Shown: positions 8,013 to 17,682 of the stretch, piece by piece | Position numbering within the stretch: position 1 is the first letter of the stretch | Layout: each line of letters opens with the position of its first letter | From: an uncultured bacterium | GTDB taxonomy: Bacteria > Pseudomonadota > Alphaproteobacteria > Sphingomonadales > Sphingomonadaceae | Direction: 5' to 3' | NCBI GenBank assembly: GCA_942636505.2 | Contig: CALOGB020000056.1 | Coordinates: 1-64,000 of the forward strand | DNA length: 64,000 bases | The notes under the pieces: generated by a model | The model's database searches: none | What the model was told of the DNA's origin: nothing | Seen by the model: only the letters and a program-made list of their open reading frames with translations | Program-made: the position numbers and the translations under genes

Positions 8013-9298
8013 TGCTGCTCGCGCTCGCAATCTTCATCGCCACGATCACGCTCGTCATCTGGCAGCCGAAGGGCCTCGGGATTGGATGGAGCGCATTGGG
8101 CGGCGCGGCGATCGCGCTACTCGTGGGGGTCGTTTCGCTCTCCGACGTGCCGGTGGTGTGGGATATCGTCTGGAACGCGACCGCGACGTTCGTCGCGATC
8201 ATCATCGTCAGCCTTTTGCTCGATGAAGCCGGGTTCTTCGAATGGGCGGCTCTCCACGTTGCCCGCTGGGGCGGGGGGCATGGTCGCCGGCTATTCGTGC
8301 TGATCGTGCTGCTCGGCGCGGCGGTGTCGGCGCTGTTCGCCAATGATGGCGCGGCCCTGATCCTGACGCCGATCGTCATCGCGATGCTGCGCGCACTGGG
8401 ATACAAGGAAAAGGCGACGCTGGCGTTCGTGATGGCGGCCGGGTTCATCGCCGATACCGCCAGCCTCCCGCTTATCGTCTCCAACCTCGTCAACATCGTG
8501 TCGGCCGATTTCTTCAGGATCGGCTTTGCCGATTATGCTTCGGTGATGGTGCCGGTCGATCTAGCGTCGATCGCCGCGACGCTGGTCGCGCTGCTGCTGT
8601 TCTTCCGGCGCGACATACCGGCAAGCTACGATGTGGCGCAGCTTCGCAGGCCCGCGGACGCCATCCGAGACCATGCCACGTTCAAGGCGGGCTGGGTCGT
8701 CCTCGCCCTGCTGCTCGCCGGCTTCTTTCTGCTTGAACCTATCGGCGTGCCGGTCAGCGCCGTTGCCGCTGCCGGCGCGGTCCTCCTGCTCGTCATCGCC
8801 GCGCGCGGCCACGTCATCCAGACGCGCAAGGTGCTGGCCGGCGCGCCGTGGCAGGTCGTGATCTTCTCACTCGGCATGTACTTGGTCGTCTATGGCCTCC
8901 GCGATGCGGGCTTGACTGACCACCTTGCCAGCCTGCTCGATCGCACCGCGCAAGGCGGTGTGTGGGGTGCCGCGTTCGGGACCGGAATCATCGCGGCGCT
9001 GCTGTCGTCGGTGATGAACAACATGCCGACTGTGCTAGTGGGTGCGCTGTCGATCGACGCGACGCACGCCACAGGCGCGATCAAGGAAGCGATGATCTAT
9101 GCCAACGTGATCGGGTGCGACCTTGGCCCAAAGATCACGCCGATCGGGTCGCTCGCGACGCTGCTCTGGCTGCATGTCCTCGGGCAAAAGGGCATCCGGA
9201 TCGGCTGGGGCTATTACTTCAAGGTCGGTGCGACACTAACGATTCCGGTGCTGCTAGTAACGCTTGCGGCACTCGCGATTAGAATCAGCGTCGCATGA
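8012..9298 (+). CDS. arsB: Arsenite efflux transporter ArsB
   Basis: The 428-residue protein has about 11-12 hydrophobic segments and matches the ArsB/NhaD ion-transporter superfamily. Features include the early [16 protein letters not shown] block, [13 protein letters not shown], and the late [13 protein letters not shown] with [19 protein letters not shown]. It exports As(OH)3 or Sb(III) from the cytoplasm, driven by the proton-motive force. It overlaps arsC by one base and the following gene by four. No arsA ATPase is present, so it should act as a secondary transporter. Confidence 0.95.
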   Translation: MLLALAIFIATITLVIWQPKGLGIGWSALGGAAIALLVGVVSLSDVPVVWDIVWNATATFVAIIIVSLLLDEAGFFEWAALHVARWGGGHGRRLFVLIVLLGAAVSALFANDGAALILTPIVIAMLRALGYKEKATLAFVMAAGFIADTASLPLIVSNLVNIVSADFFRIGFADYASVMVPVDLASIAATLVALLLFFRRDIPASYDVAQLRRPADAIRDHATFKAGWVVLALLLAGFFLLEPIGVPVSAVAAAGAVLLLVIAARGHVIQTRKVLAGAPWQVVIFSLGMYLVVYGLRDAGLTDHLASLLDRTAQGGVWGAAFGTGIIAALLSSVMNNMPTVLVGALSIDATHATGAIKEAMIYANVIGCDLGPKITPIGSLATLLWLHVLGQKGIRIGWGYYFKVGATLTIPVLLVTLAALAIRISVA

Positions 9299-9618
9299 CT
9301 GCACTCGTATATCTGGCTGCTGCGCTTGCGGAAATCGCAGGCTGCTTTGCCTTTTGGGCATGGTTGCGGCTGGGCAAATCGCCCCTGTGGCTGGCTCCGG
9401 GCATAGTCTCGCTTATGCTGTTCGCCTGGCTGCTGACACGCGTGGATAGTGACGCAGCGGGGAGGGCCTATGCTGCCTATGGCGGTGTCTATATCTGCGC
9501 ATCGCTGATCTGGCTGTGGGCTGTCGAAGGGGTAAGGCCCGATCGCTGGGACACAGGTGGGGCCGCACTTTGCTTGATTGGCACCTGTATCATTCTGCTT
9601 GGCCCAAGGACCGCCTGA
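9295..9618 (+). CDS. YnfA/UPF0060 small membrane protein
   Basis: The 107-residue protein has four transmembrane helices and the family landmarks [39 protein letters not shown] and a terminal [10 protein letters not shown]. YnfA relatives belong to the small multidrug resistance-like membrane proteins. Here the gene is inside the ars operon, overlapping arsB by four bases (ATGA) and arsH by one, so a role in metalloid tolerance is plausible but not established. Confidence 0.88.
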   Translation: MTALVYLAAALAEIAGCFAFWAWLRLGKSPLWLAPGIVSLMLFAWLLTRVDSDAAGRAYAAYGGVYICASLIWLWAVEGVRPDRWDTGGAALCLIGTCIILLGPRTA

Positions 9619-10376
9619 TGCCGCTCCGCACTCTCTTCGATCCTGATCATCTGCCCGCACTCGATCGCCGCTATGCACTCGATCGTCCTGCCCTTGGGCT
9701 GGGTGCTGGCGATCCACCTCCGCGCATCCTGTTGCTCTATGGCTCTTTGCGGGAGCGGTCCTTTTCGCGGCTGTGCGTCGAGGAAGCTGCTCGCCTGCTG
9801 CAATTCTTCGGCTGCGAAACGCGGATCTTCGATCCTTCGACCCTGCCGCTACCCGACCAAGTGACGGGGGACGATCACCCGGCCGTCCACGAACTGCGCG
9901 AACTATCGATGTGGTCGGAAGGGCATGTGTGGTGCAGCCCCGAGCGGCACGGCCAGATTACCGGCATCATGAAGTTGCAAGTCGATCACCTGCCGCTGTC
10001 GATGGGCGGGATGCGCCCAACGCAGGGCCGCACGCTCGCCGTCATGCAAGTGTCGGCGGGGTCGCAGTCGTTCAACAGCGTGAACACGCTGCGCGTCCTC
10101 GGCCGTTGGATGCGAATGGTGACGATCCCCAACCAATCTAGCGTCGCGAAGGCGTTTGCCGAGTTCGACGAAAGCGATCGAATGAAGCCTTCGGCCTACT
10201 ATGATCGGATCGTGGACGTGATGGAGGAATTGGTACGCTTCACGATCCTGCTACGCCCGCACACCGCTCAACTGGTCGATCGCTATTCCGAACGAAGGGA
10301 GGCAGGCGTGCCGATCGATAGCGCCACGGACCTTTCGAGCATCGCAACCTCACCAACGTATCGGAAAGGCGAGTAA
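9618..10376 (+). CDS. arsH: NADPH-dependent FMN reductase ArsH
   Basis: The start at ATG 9618 overlaps the preceding stop by one base and gives 252 residues, normal for ArsH. The flavodoxin-like fold shows the FMN-phosphate loop [13 protein letters not shown], and the ArsH-specific blocks [38 protein letters not shown] and [11 protein letters not shown]. ArsH oxidises trivalent organoarsenicals in several bacteria and reduces flavin and quinone substrates with NADPH. It is the last gene of the ars operon and supports resistance beyond inorganic arsenite export. Confidence 0.95.
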   Translation: MPLRTLFDPDHLPALDRRYALDRPALGLGAGDPPPRILLLYGSLRERSFSRLCVEEAARLLQFFGCETRIFDPSTLPLPDQVTGDDHPAVHELRELSMWSEGHVWCSPERHGQITGIMKLQVDHLPLSMGGMRPTQGRTLAVMQVSAGSQSFNSVNTLRVLGRWMRMVTIPNQSSVAKAFAEFDESDRMKPSAYYDRIVDVMEELVRFTILLRPHTAQLVDRYSERREAGVPIDSATDLSSIATSPTYRKGE

Positions 10377-10435
10377 GTCCGCTTAGTGTGGCAAACCGCT
10401 CCTGCGACATTGTGCATCACGAAGTGTGCTTCTAG

Positions 10436-10789
10436 ATGCATCCAATGAAACGCCGGGCTCGCCCACTCTCCAAGATATTGCATTCCATGGCGTTTTTCGT
10501 CCTGGCAGTGATGTTGCTGGTCCGGCTTGGTCCGCTCTGCGAGACGATGGCGATGGCCGCGCCTCCGGCTGCGTCCGCGATGATGGACTGCGCCAGCAAA
10601 TCAGCAGGCGCTCCCGTCAAAAAGGCGCCTGCGTCGGCCTGCGCCATACCGTGCGTTGCAGTTGCCGGCGAAACCGTCGAACATATCGAGCTGGTTCCGT
10701 CCTCCCGTCTATCGCCATGGCCGGCTCCACAGACGGGCCTTTTAGGCATAGCATACGCTCCGGCCACACCCCCTCCGCAAACCGTGTGA
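10436..10789 (+). CDS. Small membrane or exported protein downstream of ars
   Basis: The 117-residue product begins MHPMKRRARPLSKILHSMAFF, followed by one hydrophobic helix (about 18-40), then an Ala/Pro-rich stretch with cysteines at about residues 52, 69 and 73. This plan (signal-like helix, Met/Ala/Pro-rich tail) is seen in small proteins near metal-resistance genes, including DUF2946-like proteins, but I cannot assign it. It lies 38 bases before the Cys-rich peptide gene on the same strand, so a joint metal-related role is likely. Confidence 0.6.
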   Translation: MHPMKRRARPLSKILHSMAFFVLAVMLLVRLGPLCETMAMAAPPAASAMMDCASKSAGAPVKKAPASACAIPCVAVAGETVEHIELVPSSRLSPWPAPQTGLLGIAYAPATPPPQTV

Positions 10790-10826
10790 AATTGAACACC
10801 ATCACACGTAAATTTCGGAGAATATC

Positions 10827-11015
10827 ATGACCAAGTTCAAGCTCATCAGCGCGGCCTTCGCCCTCACCCTGTCGACTGGCGCATTCGCCGCTGTCGCCAA
10901 TTGCTGCGCCGACATGGCGTGCTGCAAGGACGGTGCGGACTGCTGCAAGGATGGCGCAAAAGCCAAGGCTGCGGACTGCTGCGATCATGCCAAGGGCGGC
11001 ATGAAGCACGGCTAA
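10827..11015 (+). CDS. Cysteine-rich exported peptide, probable metal binder
   Basis: The 62-residue precursor has a Sec signal peptide cleaved near AFA-AV. The mature peptide, of about 40 residues, contains four Cys-Cys pairs (NCCAD, ACCKDG, DCCKDG, DCCDH) spaced by acidic and lysine residues, and ends with a His. The density of paired cysteines points to metal or metalloid binding in the periplasm. A ribosome site (GGAG) lies upstream. It follows the ars operon and is closed by the strong terminator at 11023. Confidence 0.8.
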   Translation: MTKFKLISAAFALTLSTGAFAAVANCCADMACCKDGADCCKDGAKAKAADCCDHAKGGMKHG

Positions 11016-11022
11016 AGCTGGA

Positions 11023-11050
11023 TAGGGGCGGGCAACCGCCCCTATTTTTC
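11023..11050. terminator. Strong intrinsic terminator
   Basis: TAGGGGCGG and CCGCCCCTA form a perfect 9-bp GC-rich stem with a GCAA tetraloop, followed by TTTTT. It ends the plus-strand ars/Cys-rich-peptide transcription unit and sits directly beyond the stop of the minus-strand small gene at 11050-11262. Confidence 0.92.
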
Positions 11051-11262
11051 TAGTCTACGTCTACTCGGCGCGGCACGCCGTCCCGCCACGGTCGCTGCGA
11101 CGAGCGGAGAGTTACCCGCAAGGTTGAGGCTCTCCCCCGAACCGCATCCATCGTTCGTCCCATCTCGCGCGCGATTACCGCCAAAGTCTGCTTGGCCTCG
11201 ATACGCCGACGAGGGTCGGCGTCATCATCATCGGTCCAAGACGTTCCACGTCGAGCGGTCAG
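11050..11262 (-). CDS. Small HTH-like protein with a probable CTG start
   Basis: A minus-strand frame with no ATG, GTG or TTG at its head encodes about 70 residues. It contains SWTDDDDADPRRRIEAKQ, then TLAVIAREMGRTMDAVRGRA, a homeodomain/SANT-like helix-turn-helix phrase, and a basic tail (SSQRPWRDGVPRR). The best start is CTG at 11262. GAGGAG lies eight bases upstream, and the CTG overlaps the ZIP gene's TGA as CTGA, mirroring the ATGA junctions of this operon. It could be a true CTG start, an ATG-to-CTG mutation, or a remnant. If translated it is a small DNA-binding protein at the end of the czc operon. Confidence 0.45.
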   Translation of the reverse strand: MTARRGTSWTDDDDADPRRRIEAKQTLAVIAREMGRTMDAVRGRASTLRVTLRSSQRPWRDGVPRRVDVD

Positions 11263-11945
11263 CCCAAAAACTCCTCGATCAGGAGCAATCCTAGAAACCC
11301 GATGAAAAACATCGCGCTGATAAGCGGGGTGTCTGGCTTCTCGTGCGCTTCGACCAACAGCTCTTCCGTCACGAGATAGAGCAGCGCCATCAGACCGAAA
11401 CTGAGAAACCCGGCAATGACGACGGGCGGAAACGTCGCAACAGGCGTCGCTATCGCCGCACCGATCGGCAGCAACAATGCGATCCCCATCGTAATCGCAA
11501 TGATCCGTGCCTTGGGCTTGATCGTCTCGCCCAACTCGGTCGTCACGGTCAGTCCGAGAAACAGCACTTCCAGCGTCAACGCGATCGTCAGCAACACGCC
11601 GGCCTTCCCGCCAGCGACGAACGCCAATCCGAGAACAAGTCCGTCGATCAGGATGTCGACCGCGACCGCACCGAGCATGGCGATCGGGCCACTTGCGTGA
11701 CCCTCAAGGGCCTTCAGCGACAGCATCACGAGAATGCCAAGCGCGCCGCCTGTGAATGTCGCGATCGGTGAACCTTCGTGCATCACCTGGGGCAGGATCT
11801 CGGCTGCCGCTGCGGCGAACACGACGCCTGCCGCCAAGTGCTGCATAGCGCTTACGAAGGCATCGCTTGGCCGTCTCGATACCGCGAATAGCGAGCCGAT
11901 CAGTACGGCAACAACGGGAATGAGAGTGAAGGCAACGGCCTGCAT
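11259..11945 (-). CDS. ZIP-family metal transporter
   Basis: The 228-residue protein has about eight transmembrane helices. The ZIP signature region is visible as MQHLAAGVVFAAAAAEILP (H and E in helix IV-like position) and DILIDGLVLGLAF (helix IV/V with Asp replacing the usual His). ZIP proteins move divalent cations, usually into the cytoplasm. This one is the last full-size gene of the czc operon, three bases after czcA. The substituted His residues mean the metal cannot be predicted from sequence. Confidence 0.85.
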   Translation of the reverse strand: MQAVAFTLIPVVAVLIGSLFAVSRRPSDAFVSAMQHLAAGVVFAAAAAEILPQVMHEGSPIATFTGGALGILVMLSLKALEGHASGPIAMLGAVAVDILIDGLVLGLAFVAGGKAGVLLTIALTLEVLFLGLTVTTELGETIKPKARIIAITMGIALLLPIGAAIATPVATFPPVVIAGFLSFGLMALLYLVTEELLVEAHEKPDTPLISAMFFIGFLGLLLIEEFLG

Positions 11946-11948
11946 AGC

Positions 11949-14900
11949 TTAAGCCCTCACGCTGTCATGAGCCAAAGGCGGCAGTTCGATGTGTCCCCCT
12001 GATGGGGCTGGCAGTTCGCGCCGTCCGAAACGAGCGTAAAGGGTCGGCAGCACGAACAAGGTGAGCAGCGTTGCGGATATCAGGCCACCGATGACGACGG
12101 TCGCCAGCGGCTTTTGCACTTCGGCTCCAGCACCATGACCAAGTGCCATCGGTACAAAGCCAAGCGACGCAACGAGCGCCGTCATCGCAACCGGCCGGAG
12201 CCGCGCCAGAGCGCCTTGATGCGCCGCTACCGCACGATCCATGCCTTGCCGCATCAGATCATGGATGGACGACACCATGACCAGCCCATTGAGGACTGCC
12301 ACGCCCGATAGCGCGATGAAGCCGACTGCCGCTGAAATGGAGAACGGCATGCCTCTTAGCACCAACGCAAGGATGCCTCCGACCAGCGCCAGCGGAACGC
12401 CGGTAAACACGATCAACGCATCCCTGACGGAGCCAAGCGCGCCGTAGAGCAGGAACATGATGACCACGAAGCAGATTGGCACCACAATGCTGAGCCGGTC
12501 GCGGGCAGATGCCAGATTCTCGAACTGACCGCCCCATTCGAGATACGTGCCGGGCGGCAATTTCACCTGAGCGTCGATGGCCGACCGGGCATCAGCCACG
12601 ACACCGGCCACGTCCCGATCGCGCACGTTGGCCTGCACCACGACACGCCGCTTGCCGTTCTCGCGGCTGATCTGGTTAGGACCATCGACCACCGCGATAT
12701 CCGCCACAGTCGATAGTGGTACGAAGCCGCCACTGCCGGTCGGCACCGGCACCTGAGCAACCGCCGTCAGATCGGAGCGCGAGCTTTCGGCCATCCGGAT
12801 CACGACCGGAAAGCGACGATCGCCTTCAAAGATCACGCCAGCCTGTCGGCCGCCAATGGCTGCGGCAACCGTGTCCTGCACGTCACCAGCCGTCACCCCG
12901 ACGCGGGACATGGCAGTGCGGTTCGGCCGGATATCGAGCATCGGCAAACCTTCGGTTTGCTCAACCCGCACGTCTGCTGCACCCCGCGTCTTTCGCAGGA
13001 TACCGGCGATCCGATCTGCGGTCGCGTTCATCTCGCCAAAATCGTCGCCGAAGACCTTGATCGCGATATCGCCGCGCACGCCCGCAATCAGCTCGTTGAA
13101 CCGCATCTGGATCGGCTGGGTGATCTCATAGGCGTTGCCTGGAAGGGTGGAGAGACGTTTTTCCAAGCGCTCCACCAGCTCTTCCTTGGACAGGCCGGGG
13201 TCGGGCCACTCCTTCTTCGGCTTCAGGATGACGAAGGTGTCGGTCGCGTTAGGCGGCATTGGGTCCGATGCGATTTCAGACGTGCCAGTGCGGGAGAAGG
13301 CAAACCGGACCTCGGGTGCCTTGGCGAGCGCCTTTTCCACCTGAAACTGCATCGCTTGGCTCTGATCGACCGATGTGCCGGGGATGCGGACTGCCTGCAC
13401 GAGAATGTTGCCCTCATCGAGCTGCGGCAAGAACTCCTGGCCCAATGTCGTGAAAGCGGCCCCGGCGAGTGCCAGCGCACCGATCGCGACGCCGATGGTG
13501 AGAGTTGGCCGGCGCATTGCCGCATCCAGGCCCGGCTCATAGCGCCGCCGGAGGAACGTGACGACGCGGCTTTCCTTTTCCTCGACCCGCTTGCTGAGCC
13601 AGATCGCAATCGCTGCCGGTATGAAGGTCAGCGACAGGATAAAGGCGAACACCAGGGCGATGATGACCGTCAGCGCCATCGGCTCGAACATCTTGCCTTC
13701 GACACCCGTGAAGGTGAGCAACGGCGCATAGACAAGGATGATGATAGCCTGCCCGTACACCGATGGGCGGATCATCTCGCGCGCCGATGCCGCGACAATC
13801 CCAAGACGTTGCTCGATCGTCAGCACGTCGTCGCGACCATGCTGCGCTTCGCCCAAACGCCGTAATGCGTTCTCCACGATGATGACCGCGCCATCCACGA
13901 TCAGGCCAAAGTCGAGCGCACCAAGGCTCATCAGGTTGGCCGAAACGCCCGCCTTCAACATGCCTATGCTGGTCAGCAGCATCGTGATCGGGATGACACA
14001 TGCCGCGATCAGCGCTGCGCGGAAATTGCCCAACAGCGCAAACAGAACGACGATCACCAGCACCGCACCTTCGGCAAGGTTGCGTGCAACTGTCGAGATT
14101 GTGGAGTTCACCAGCTCGGTCCGGTTCATCACCGGCTTCACGACAACATCGACCGGCAATGAGCGGCCGATCTGCGTCAGCCGTTCAGCAACGCCAGTCG
14201 ATACCGTGCGGCTGTTTTCACCGATCCGCATAACTGCGGTGCCGACGACAACCTCATGGCCGTTTTCCGACGCCGATCCCATGCGTAGCGCCTGCCCGGT
14301 GCGAACGGTCGCGATCTGGTTGAGCAGGATCGGAACGCTCTCGCGGGTGGCAACGACGGTACGTGCCAGCTCGTCGGCGTTGCGAACACGCCCATCTGAT
14401 CGAACCGCCAGCCCTTCGCCGTTGCGGTTGACCACACCAGCGCCCGCGCTGGTATTGCTGCGCTGAAGGGCGGTGGTGAGATCCTGAAGCGTCAGCCGCA
14501 TTGCCGCCATGCGCTGTATGTCCGGAACGACGAGATATTCCTTGGTGTAGCCACCAAGGGAGTCGACGCCAGCAAGCCCGGCCGTGCTTTTTAGCTGCGG
14601 CGTGACGATCCAATCCTGCACGGTGCGCAGGTAGGTTGCCTTGTCGGCGTCGCTGACGAGGTGATCCCCCTCGGGGGTGATATAGCTGGCATCGCGTTGC
14701 AGGCCGGGTTCGCCATTGCGGTGATGAACCTGATCCAGCTCGCGATATTCAACGGTCCACATGAAGATATCGCCTAGGCCCGTGGCAATCGGTCCCATCT
14801 CCGGGTTCACGCCTTCGGGAAGGTCTTCCTCTGCGGTTCGCAGGCGTTCCGCGACCTGCGCCCGCGCAAAGTAGATATCGGTCTTTTCAGTGAAAACCGC

Positions 14901-15182
14901 TGTGATCTGGGCAAAGCCATTGCGGCTTAGCGAGCGGGTATACTCAAGGCCCGGAATGCCCGCGAGCGCGGTTTCGACGGTGAACGCAACCTGCTTCTCG
15001 ATCTGATCAGGGGAGAGGGCAGGGGCAACGACGTTGATCTGCACCTGGTTGTTGGTGATGTCGGGTACGGCGTCGATTGGAAGCTGACGCAGCGCGCCAA
15101 TCCCCAGCAATGCAGCCGCGATGGTGAGAAGCAGGACGAGCCAGCGCTTCTCGACGGAGAGGGTGACGATGCGACCGATCAT
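11949..15182 (-). CDS. czcA: CzcA-type heavy-metal efflux RND pump
   Basis: The 1,077-residue inner-membrane protein is a complete HME-RND transporter with twelve expected transmembrane helices and two large periplasmic loops. The proton-relay motif in helix IV reads GALDFGLIVDGAVIIVEN, with D424, D430 and E437, which is the Zn/Co/Cd-type (CzcA) signature rather than the Cu/Ag (CusA) one. It works with CzcB and CzcC as a tripartite pump moving divalent cations from the periplasm or cytoplasm out of the cell. The stop is three bases before the ZIP start region and the start is three bases after czcB, so translation is probably coupled. Confidence 0.95.
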   Translation of the reverse strand: MIGRIVTLSVEKRWLVLLLTIAAALLGIGALRQLPIDAVPDITNNQVQINVVAPALSPDQIEKQVAFTVETALAGIPGLEYTRSLSRNGFAQITAVFTEKTDIYFARAQVAERLRTAEEDLPEGVNPEMGPIATGLGDIFMWTVEYRELDQVHHRNGEPGLQRDASYITPEGDHLVSDADKATYLRTVQDWIVTPQLKSTAGLAGVDSLGGYTKEYLVVPDIQRMAAMRLTLQDLTTALQRSNTSAGAGVVNRNGEGLAVRSDGRVRNADELARTVVATRESVPILLNQIATVRTGQALRMGSASENGHEVVVGTAVMRIGENSRTVSTGVAERLTQIGRSLPVDVVVKPVMNRTELVNSTISTVARNLAEGAVLVIVVLFALLGNFRAALIAACVIPITMLLTSIGMLKAGVSANLMSLGALDFGLIVDGAVIIVENALRRLGEAQHGRDDVLTIEQRLGIVAASAREMIRPSVYGQAIIILVYAPLLTFTGVEGKMFEPMALTVIIALVFAFILSLTFIPAAIAIWLSKRVEEKESRVVTFLRRRYEPGLDAAMRRPTLTIGVAIGALALAGAAFTTLGQEFLPQLDEGNILVQAVRIPGTSVDQSQAMQFQVEKALAKAPEVRFAFSRTGTSEIASDPMPPNATDTFVILKPKKEWPDPGLSKEELVERLEKRLSTLPGNAYEITQPIQMRFNELIAGVRGDIAIKVFGDDFGEMNATADRIAGILRKTRGAADVRVEQTEGLPMLDIRPNRTAMSRVGVTAGDVQDTVAAAIGGRQAGVIFEGDRRFPVVIRMAESSRSDLTAVAQVPVPTGSGGFVPLSTVADIAVVDGPNQISRENGKRRVVVQANVRDRDVAGVVADARSAIDAQVKLPPGTYLEWGGQFENLASARDRLSIVVPICFVVIMFLLYGALGSVRDALIVFTGVPLALVGGILALVLRGMPFSISAAVGFIALSGVAVLNGLVMVSSIHDLMRQGMDRAVAAHQGALARLRPVAMTALVASLGFVPMALGHGAGAEVQKPLATVVIGGLISATLLTLFVLPTLYARFGRRELPAPSGGHIELPPLAHDSVRA

Positions 15183-15185
15183 GGC

Positions 15186-16355
15186 TCAGTCCTCATCCCC
15201 GCCTGCACCCTTGCCGAGTTCGGCTTTGAGCGTGAAGCTGTTGGTGGAGGCAATGCGCTCCGATCCGGTAAGGCCCGCCGTTACAGTGACCTGTCCGCCG
15301 TTGGTGCGACCGAGCGTCACGGGAATTGCCCGGAATCCTTTCGCCGTCCGGACGAACACAAACGACTTGTCCTCGATCATCTGCACTGCGGCCGATGGCA
15401 CAGCGACGGTCCGATCCCCGGTCGCAGGAACGAGGATCGATACGTTGACCGTTTCGCCGACGCGCCATGTGCTGCCGGCGTTGTCGAGGGTGGCGATCAC
15501 CGGCACCAATCGGGTCGTCTCGTCCAGAATGGGGGACACGAAAGTGACGCGCCCCTCCTGACGCCGCCCCGGTGCCGTTACTTCGACACGCACGCCGGGT
15601 TTCACCCGACCGGCATCCGTGGGAACGAGTGATGTGGTGACAGTGACCTTCGACAGGTTGGCGACACGGAACAGCTCTGCATCGGCCGCGACTGCCTGCC
15701 CGAGAGTCGCCGATCGCGCGATCACTTGGCCGGCGATCGGCGAGCGGACCGCGATGCGGTTGAGCGCGCCGCCTCCGCTGCCCGTCGCTGACAACTGCTG
15801 CTGCGCCAGGCGAAGGGCAATGCTGGCCTCCGTTGCGGCCGTTCGCGCCGCGACCAGATCCTGCTCCGGCGAAACGCGTTCGGCGAACAGGCGCTGTTCG
15901 CGGCGAAGGTTCGATTGGGCGAGTGCGGAACGCGCGCGCGCAGCCTCTACCTCCGCTTTCAGTGATGCCGCTTCCCGGCTTTCGATGATAGCCAGCGGGT
16001 CGCCCCGGCTGACTGACTGCCCGAGATTGCGGGTGAGAGAAACGAGCCGACCGCCTACGGAGGTGGACACAACCTGCACACCCTGAGGATCGCCCTCGAT
16101 CGTTGCCGATAGCTCGATCGCTCCGGCCACGCCGCCTACTGTAGGACGCGTAACCTCTATCCCGGCATCCGCGATCTGCTGGGCGGACAGGGTAACAATA
16201 TCCTTTGGGCCCTCCTTGGCTTCGCCGGCCTCGGCACCTTCCGCCTTCTCGGCTCCGGCTTTCTCACCGGCCTCGCTGCTGCCACCCCCGCCGCATCCGG
16301 CAAGGAGGATAGCCAGGGTCACAGGCGCGAGCGCCCGCATGATGGTCTTCGTCAT
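15186..16355 (-). CDS. czcB: CzcB-type periplasmic adaptor lipoprotein
   Basis: The 389-residue protein begins with a lipoprotein signal (ILLAGC, lipidated Cys about residue 21) and an unusual Glu/Ala/Lys-rich linker (about 27-52). The membrane-fusion adaptor core follows: IVTLSAQQIADAGIEV, a coiled-coil hairpin (about 115-185), a lipoyl-like half-motif and a beta-barrel region. It bridges CzcA and the outer-membrane channel CzcC. The start ATG overlaps the czcC stop by four bases (ATGA). No N-terminal His-rich metal-binding extension is seen; the acidic linker could instead weakly bind cations. Confidence 0.93.
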   Translation of the reverse strand: MTKTIMRALAPVTLAILLAGCGGGGSSEAGEKAGAEKAEGAEAGEAKEGPKDIVTLSAQQIADAGIEVTRPTVGGVAGAIELSATIEGDPQGVQVVSTSVGGRLVSLTRNLGQSVSRGDPLAIIESREAASLKAEVEAARARSALAQSNLRREQRLFAERVSPEQDLVAARTAATEASIALRLAQQQLSATGSGGGALNRIAVRSPIAGQVIARSATLGQAVAADAELFRVANLSKVTVTTSLVPTDAGRVKPGVRVEVTAPGRRQEGRVTFVSPILDETTRLVPVIATLDNAGSTWRVGETVNVSILVPATGDRTVAVPSAAVQMIEDKSFVFVRTAKGFRAIPVTLGRTNGGQVTVTAGLTGSERIASTNSFTLKAELGKGAGGDED

Positions 16356-17617
16356 TGATTGGTTTCCTCGGGCGAGGGCGCTGCGGCAACGAGCCGTTCG
16401 AGGCGTGCCTTGGCGTCGTGATAGGTGGCGAGCGCATCGATCGCGGCGGTTCGTGTTTCGGACAGGGTACGTTCGGCATCGAGCAAATCGAGCTGCCCGA
16501 ACTTGCCCTCCCGGTAGCCGATCCGGGCAATACGAGCGGCTTCGCTTGCCGATGCCAATGCCGGCCCGCTGGCGTTACGAGCGGTCGTCGCGGCATTCGC
16601 GACGTTCGCCTGTGCGCTTGCGATATCCTGCGCGGTATCCAGCTCGGCGACGCGACGTAGCGCCTGCGCCTGATCGGTCTGCGCCCGCGCCTGCGCCACT
16701 GCCGCCTTGCCGTTGTTGAACAGCGGAAACGGGATCGACAGCCCGAACACTGCTGCCACGTCGTTCGTAGCCTCAAGCCGGCGTGCGCTTGCGCTCAGTG
16801 TCACGTCGGGAATGCGCTGCGACCTGGCAAGCCGCACCTGTGCCTCTGCCGTTGTCACGTCCGCGCGCGTCGCCGCCAATGCCAGCGTCCCGGCAGTCTC
16901 GATCGGCCGCGCTGGACCAAAGCCCTCGACACGGCCGAACCACGCCAAATCCAAGGGTCCTGTGAGAGGTTGGCCGATCCGTCGGGCAAGATTGCTCCGC
17001 GCAACCTCGGCAAGCCGTTCTGCGCGCTCCACAGCTGTTTCCGCGTTGATCCGCAATACATCAGCGCGCTGCTGTTCGAGCGGCGATGCTCGCCCCGCCT
17101 GAACACGGACACCGGCTGCGCGCGATGCCTCGCGGGCGATGCCGGCCTGCTCGCGCGCTGTCACAAGTCGGCGTTCCGCCGCTGTCGCTTCGATGTAGAG
17201 CTGAGTGACGGCAAGCCGTAGATCAGCCTCGGCCAACGCCGTGCCTATCCGCGCTCGATTGCCAATCGCGTCCGCGACGGCGATCCGTGCCGATCGTTTG
17301 CCACCCAACTCGATCGGTAGTGCCAATCCTGCCGTTGTCTCGGCGCTGCGAAGACCGCGATATTGACCGCTGCCGGCAATGTTCTCGGTCTCGGCGACGA
17401 TCGACGGGTTCGGCCGGTAGCCGGCAACCGTGCGGCCTGCTTCTGCTGCCCGGACGCCAGCCGTGGCAGCCTCAAGGCTGGGGGCGCTGGCTCCGGCAAG
17501 TGAAAGCGCCTGCTCAAGGGTGAGCAGGGGACTGGTCGATGTTAGATCGGCTGACTGCGCCTGTGCGATCGACGCGCACGACGCCACGGCCAATAAGGCC
17601 GCAATAAAACGGTGCAT
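16352..17617 (-). CDS. czcC: CzcC-type outer-membrane efflux protein
   Basis: The 421-residue protein has a Sec signal peptide (cleavage near AQA, about residue 21) and two repeats of the TolC/OEP fold, recognisable from LTLEQALSLAGASAPSLEAA near the N-terminus and IGYREGKFGQLDLLDAERTL in the second half. It forms the trimeric outer-membrane channel for CzcBA. It lies 65 bases after the His-rich peptide gene and overlaps czcB. Confidence 0.93.
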   Translation of the reverse strand: MHRFIAALLAVASCASIAQAQSADLTSTSPLLTLEQALSLAGASAPSLEAATAGVRAAEAGRTVAGYRPNPSIVAETENIAGSGQYRGLRSAETTAGLALPIELGGKRSARIAVADAIGNRARIGTALAEADLRLAVTQLYIEATAAERRLVTAREQAGIAREASRAAGVRVQAGRASPLEQQRADVLRINAETAVERAERLAEVARSNLARRIGQPLTGPLDLAWFGRVEGFGPARPIETAGTLALAATRADVTTAEAQVRLARSQRIPDVTLSASARRLEATNDVAAVFGLSIPFPLFNNGKAAVAQARAQTDQAQALRRVAELDTAQDIASAQANVANAATTARNASGPALASASEAARIARIGYREGKFGQLDLLDAERTLSETRTAAIDALATYHDAKARLERLVAAAPSPEETNQ

Positions 17618-17682
17618 GGGTAACGGACTCCTGACGAACCTTGGGCGTCCGCACGGGCTTTCCCGGCGGAATTAGGCGTTGG

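Noticed and set aside
12957..13865. 302-codon open frame on the plus strand opposite czcA
   Set aside because: It is fully inside czcA on the other strand, in high-GC DNA where antisense frames stay open by chance. The czcA domains are unambiguous.
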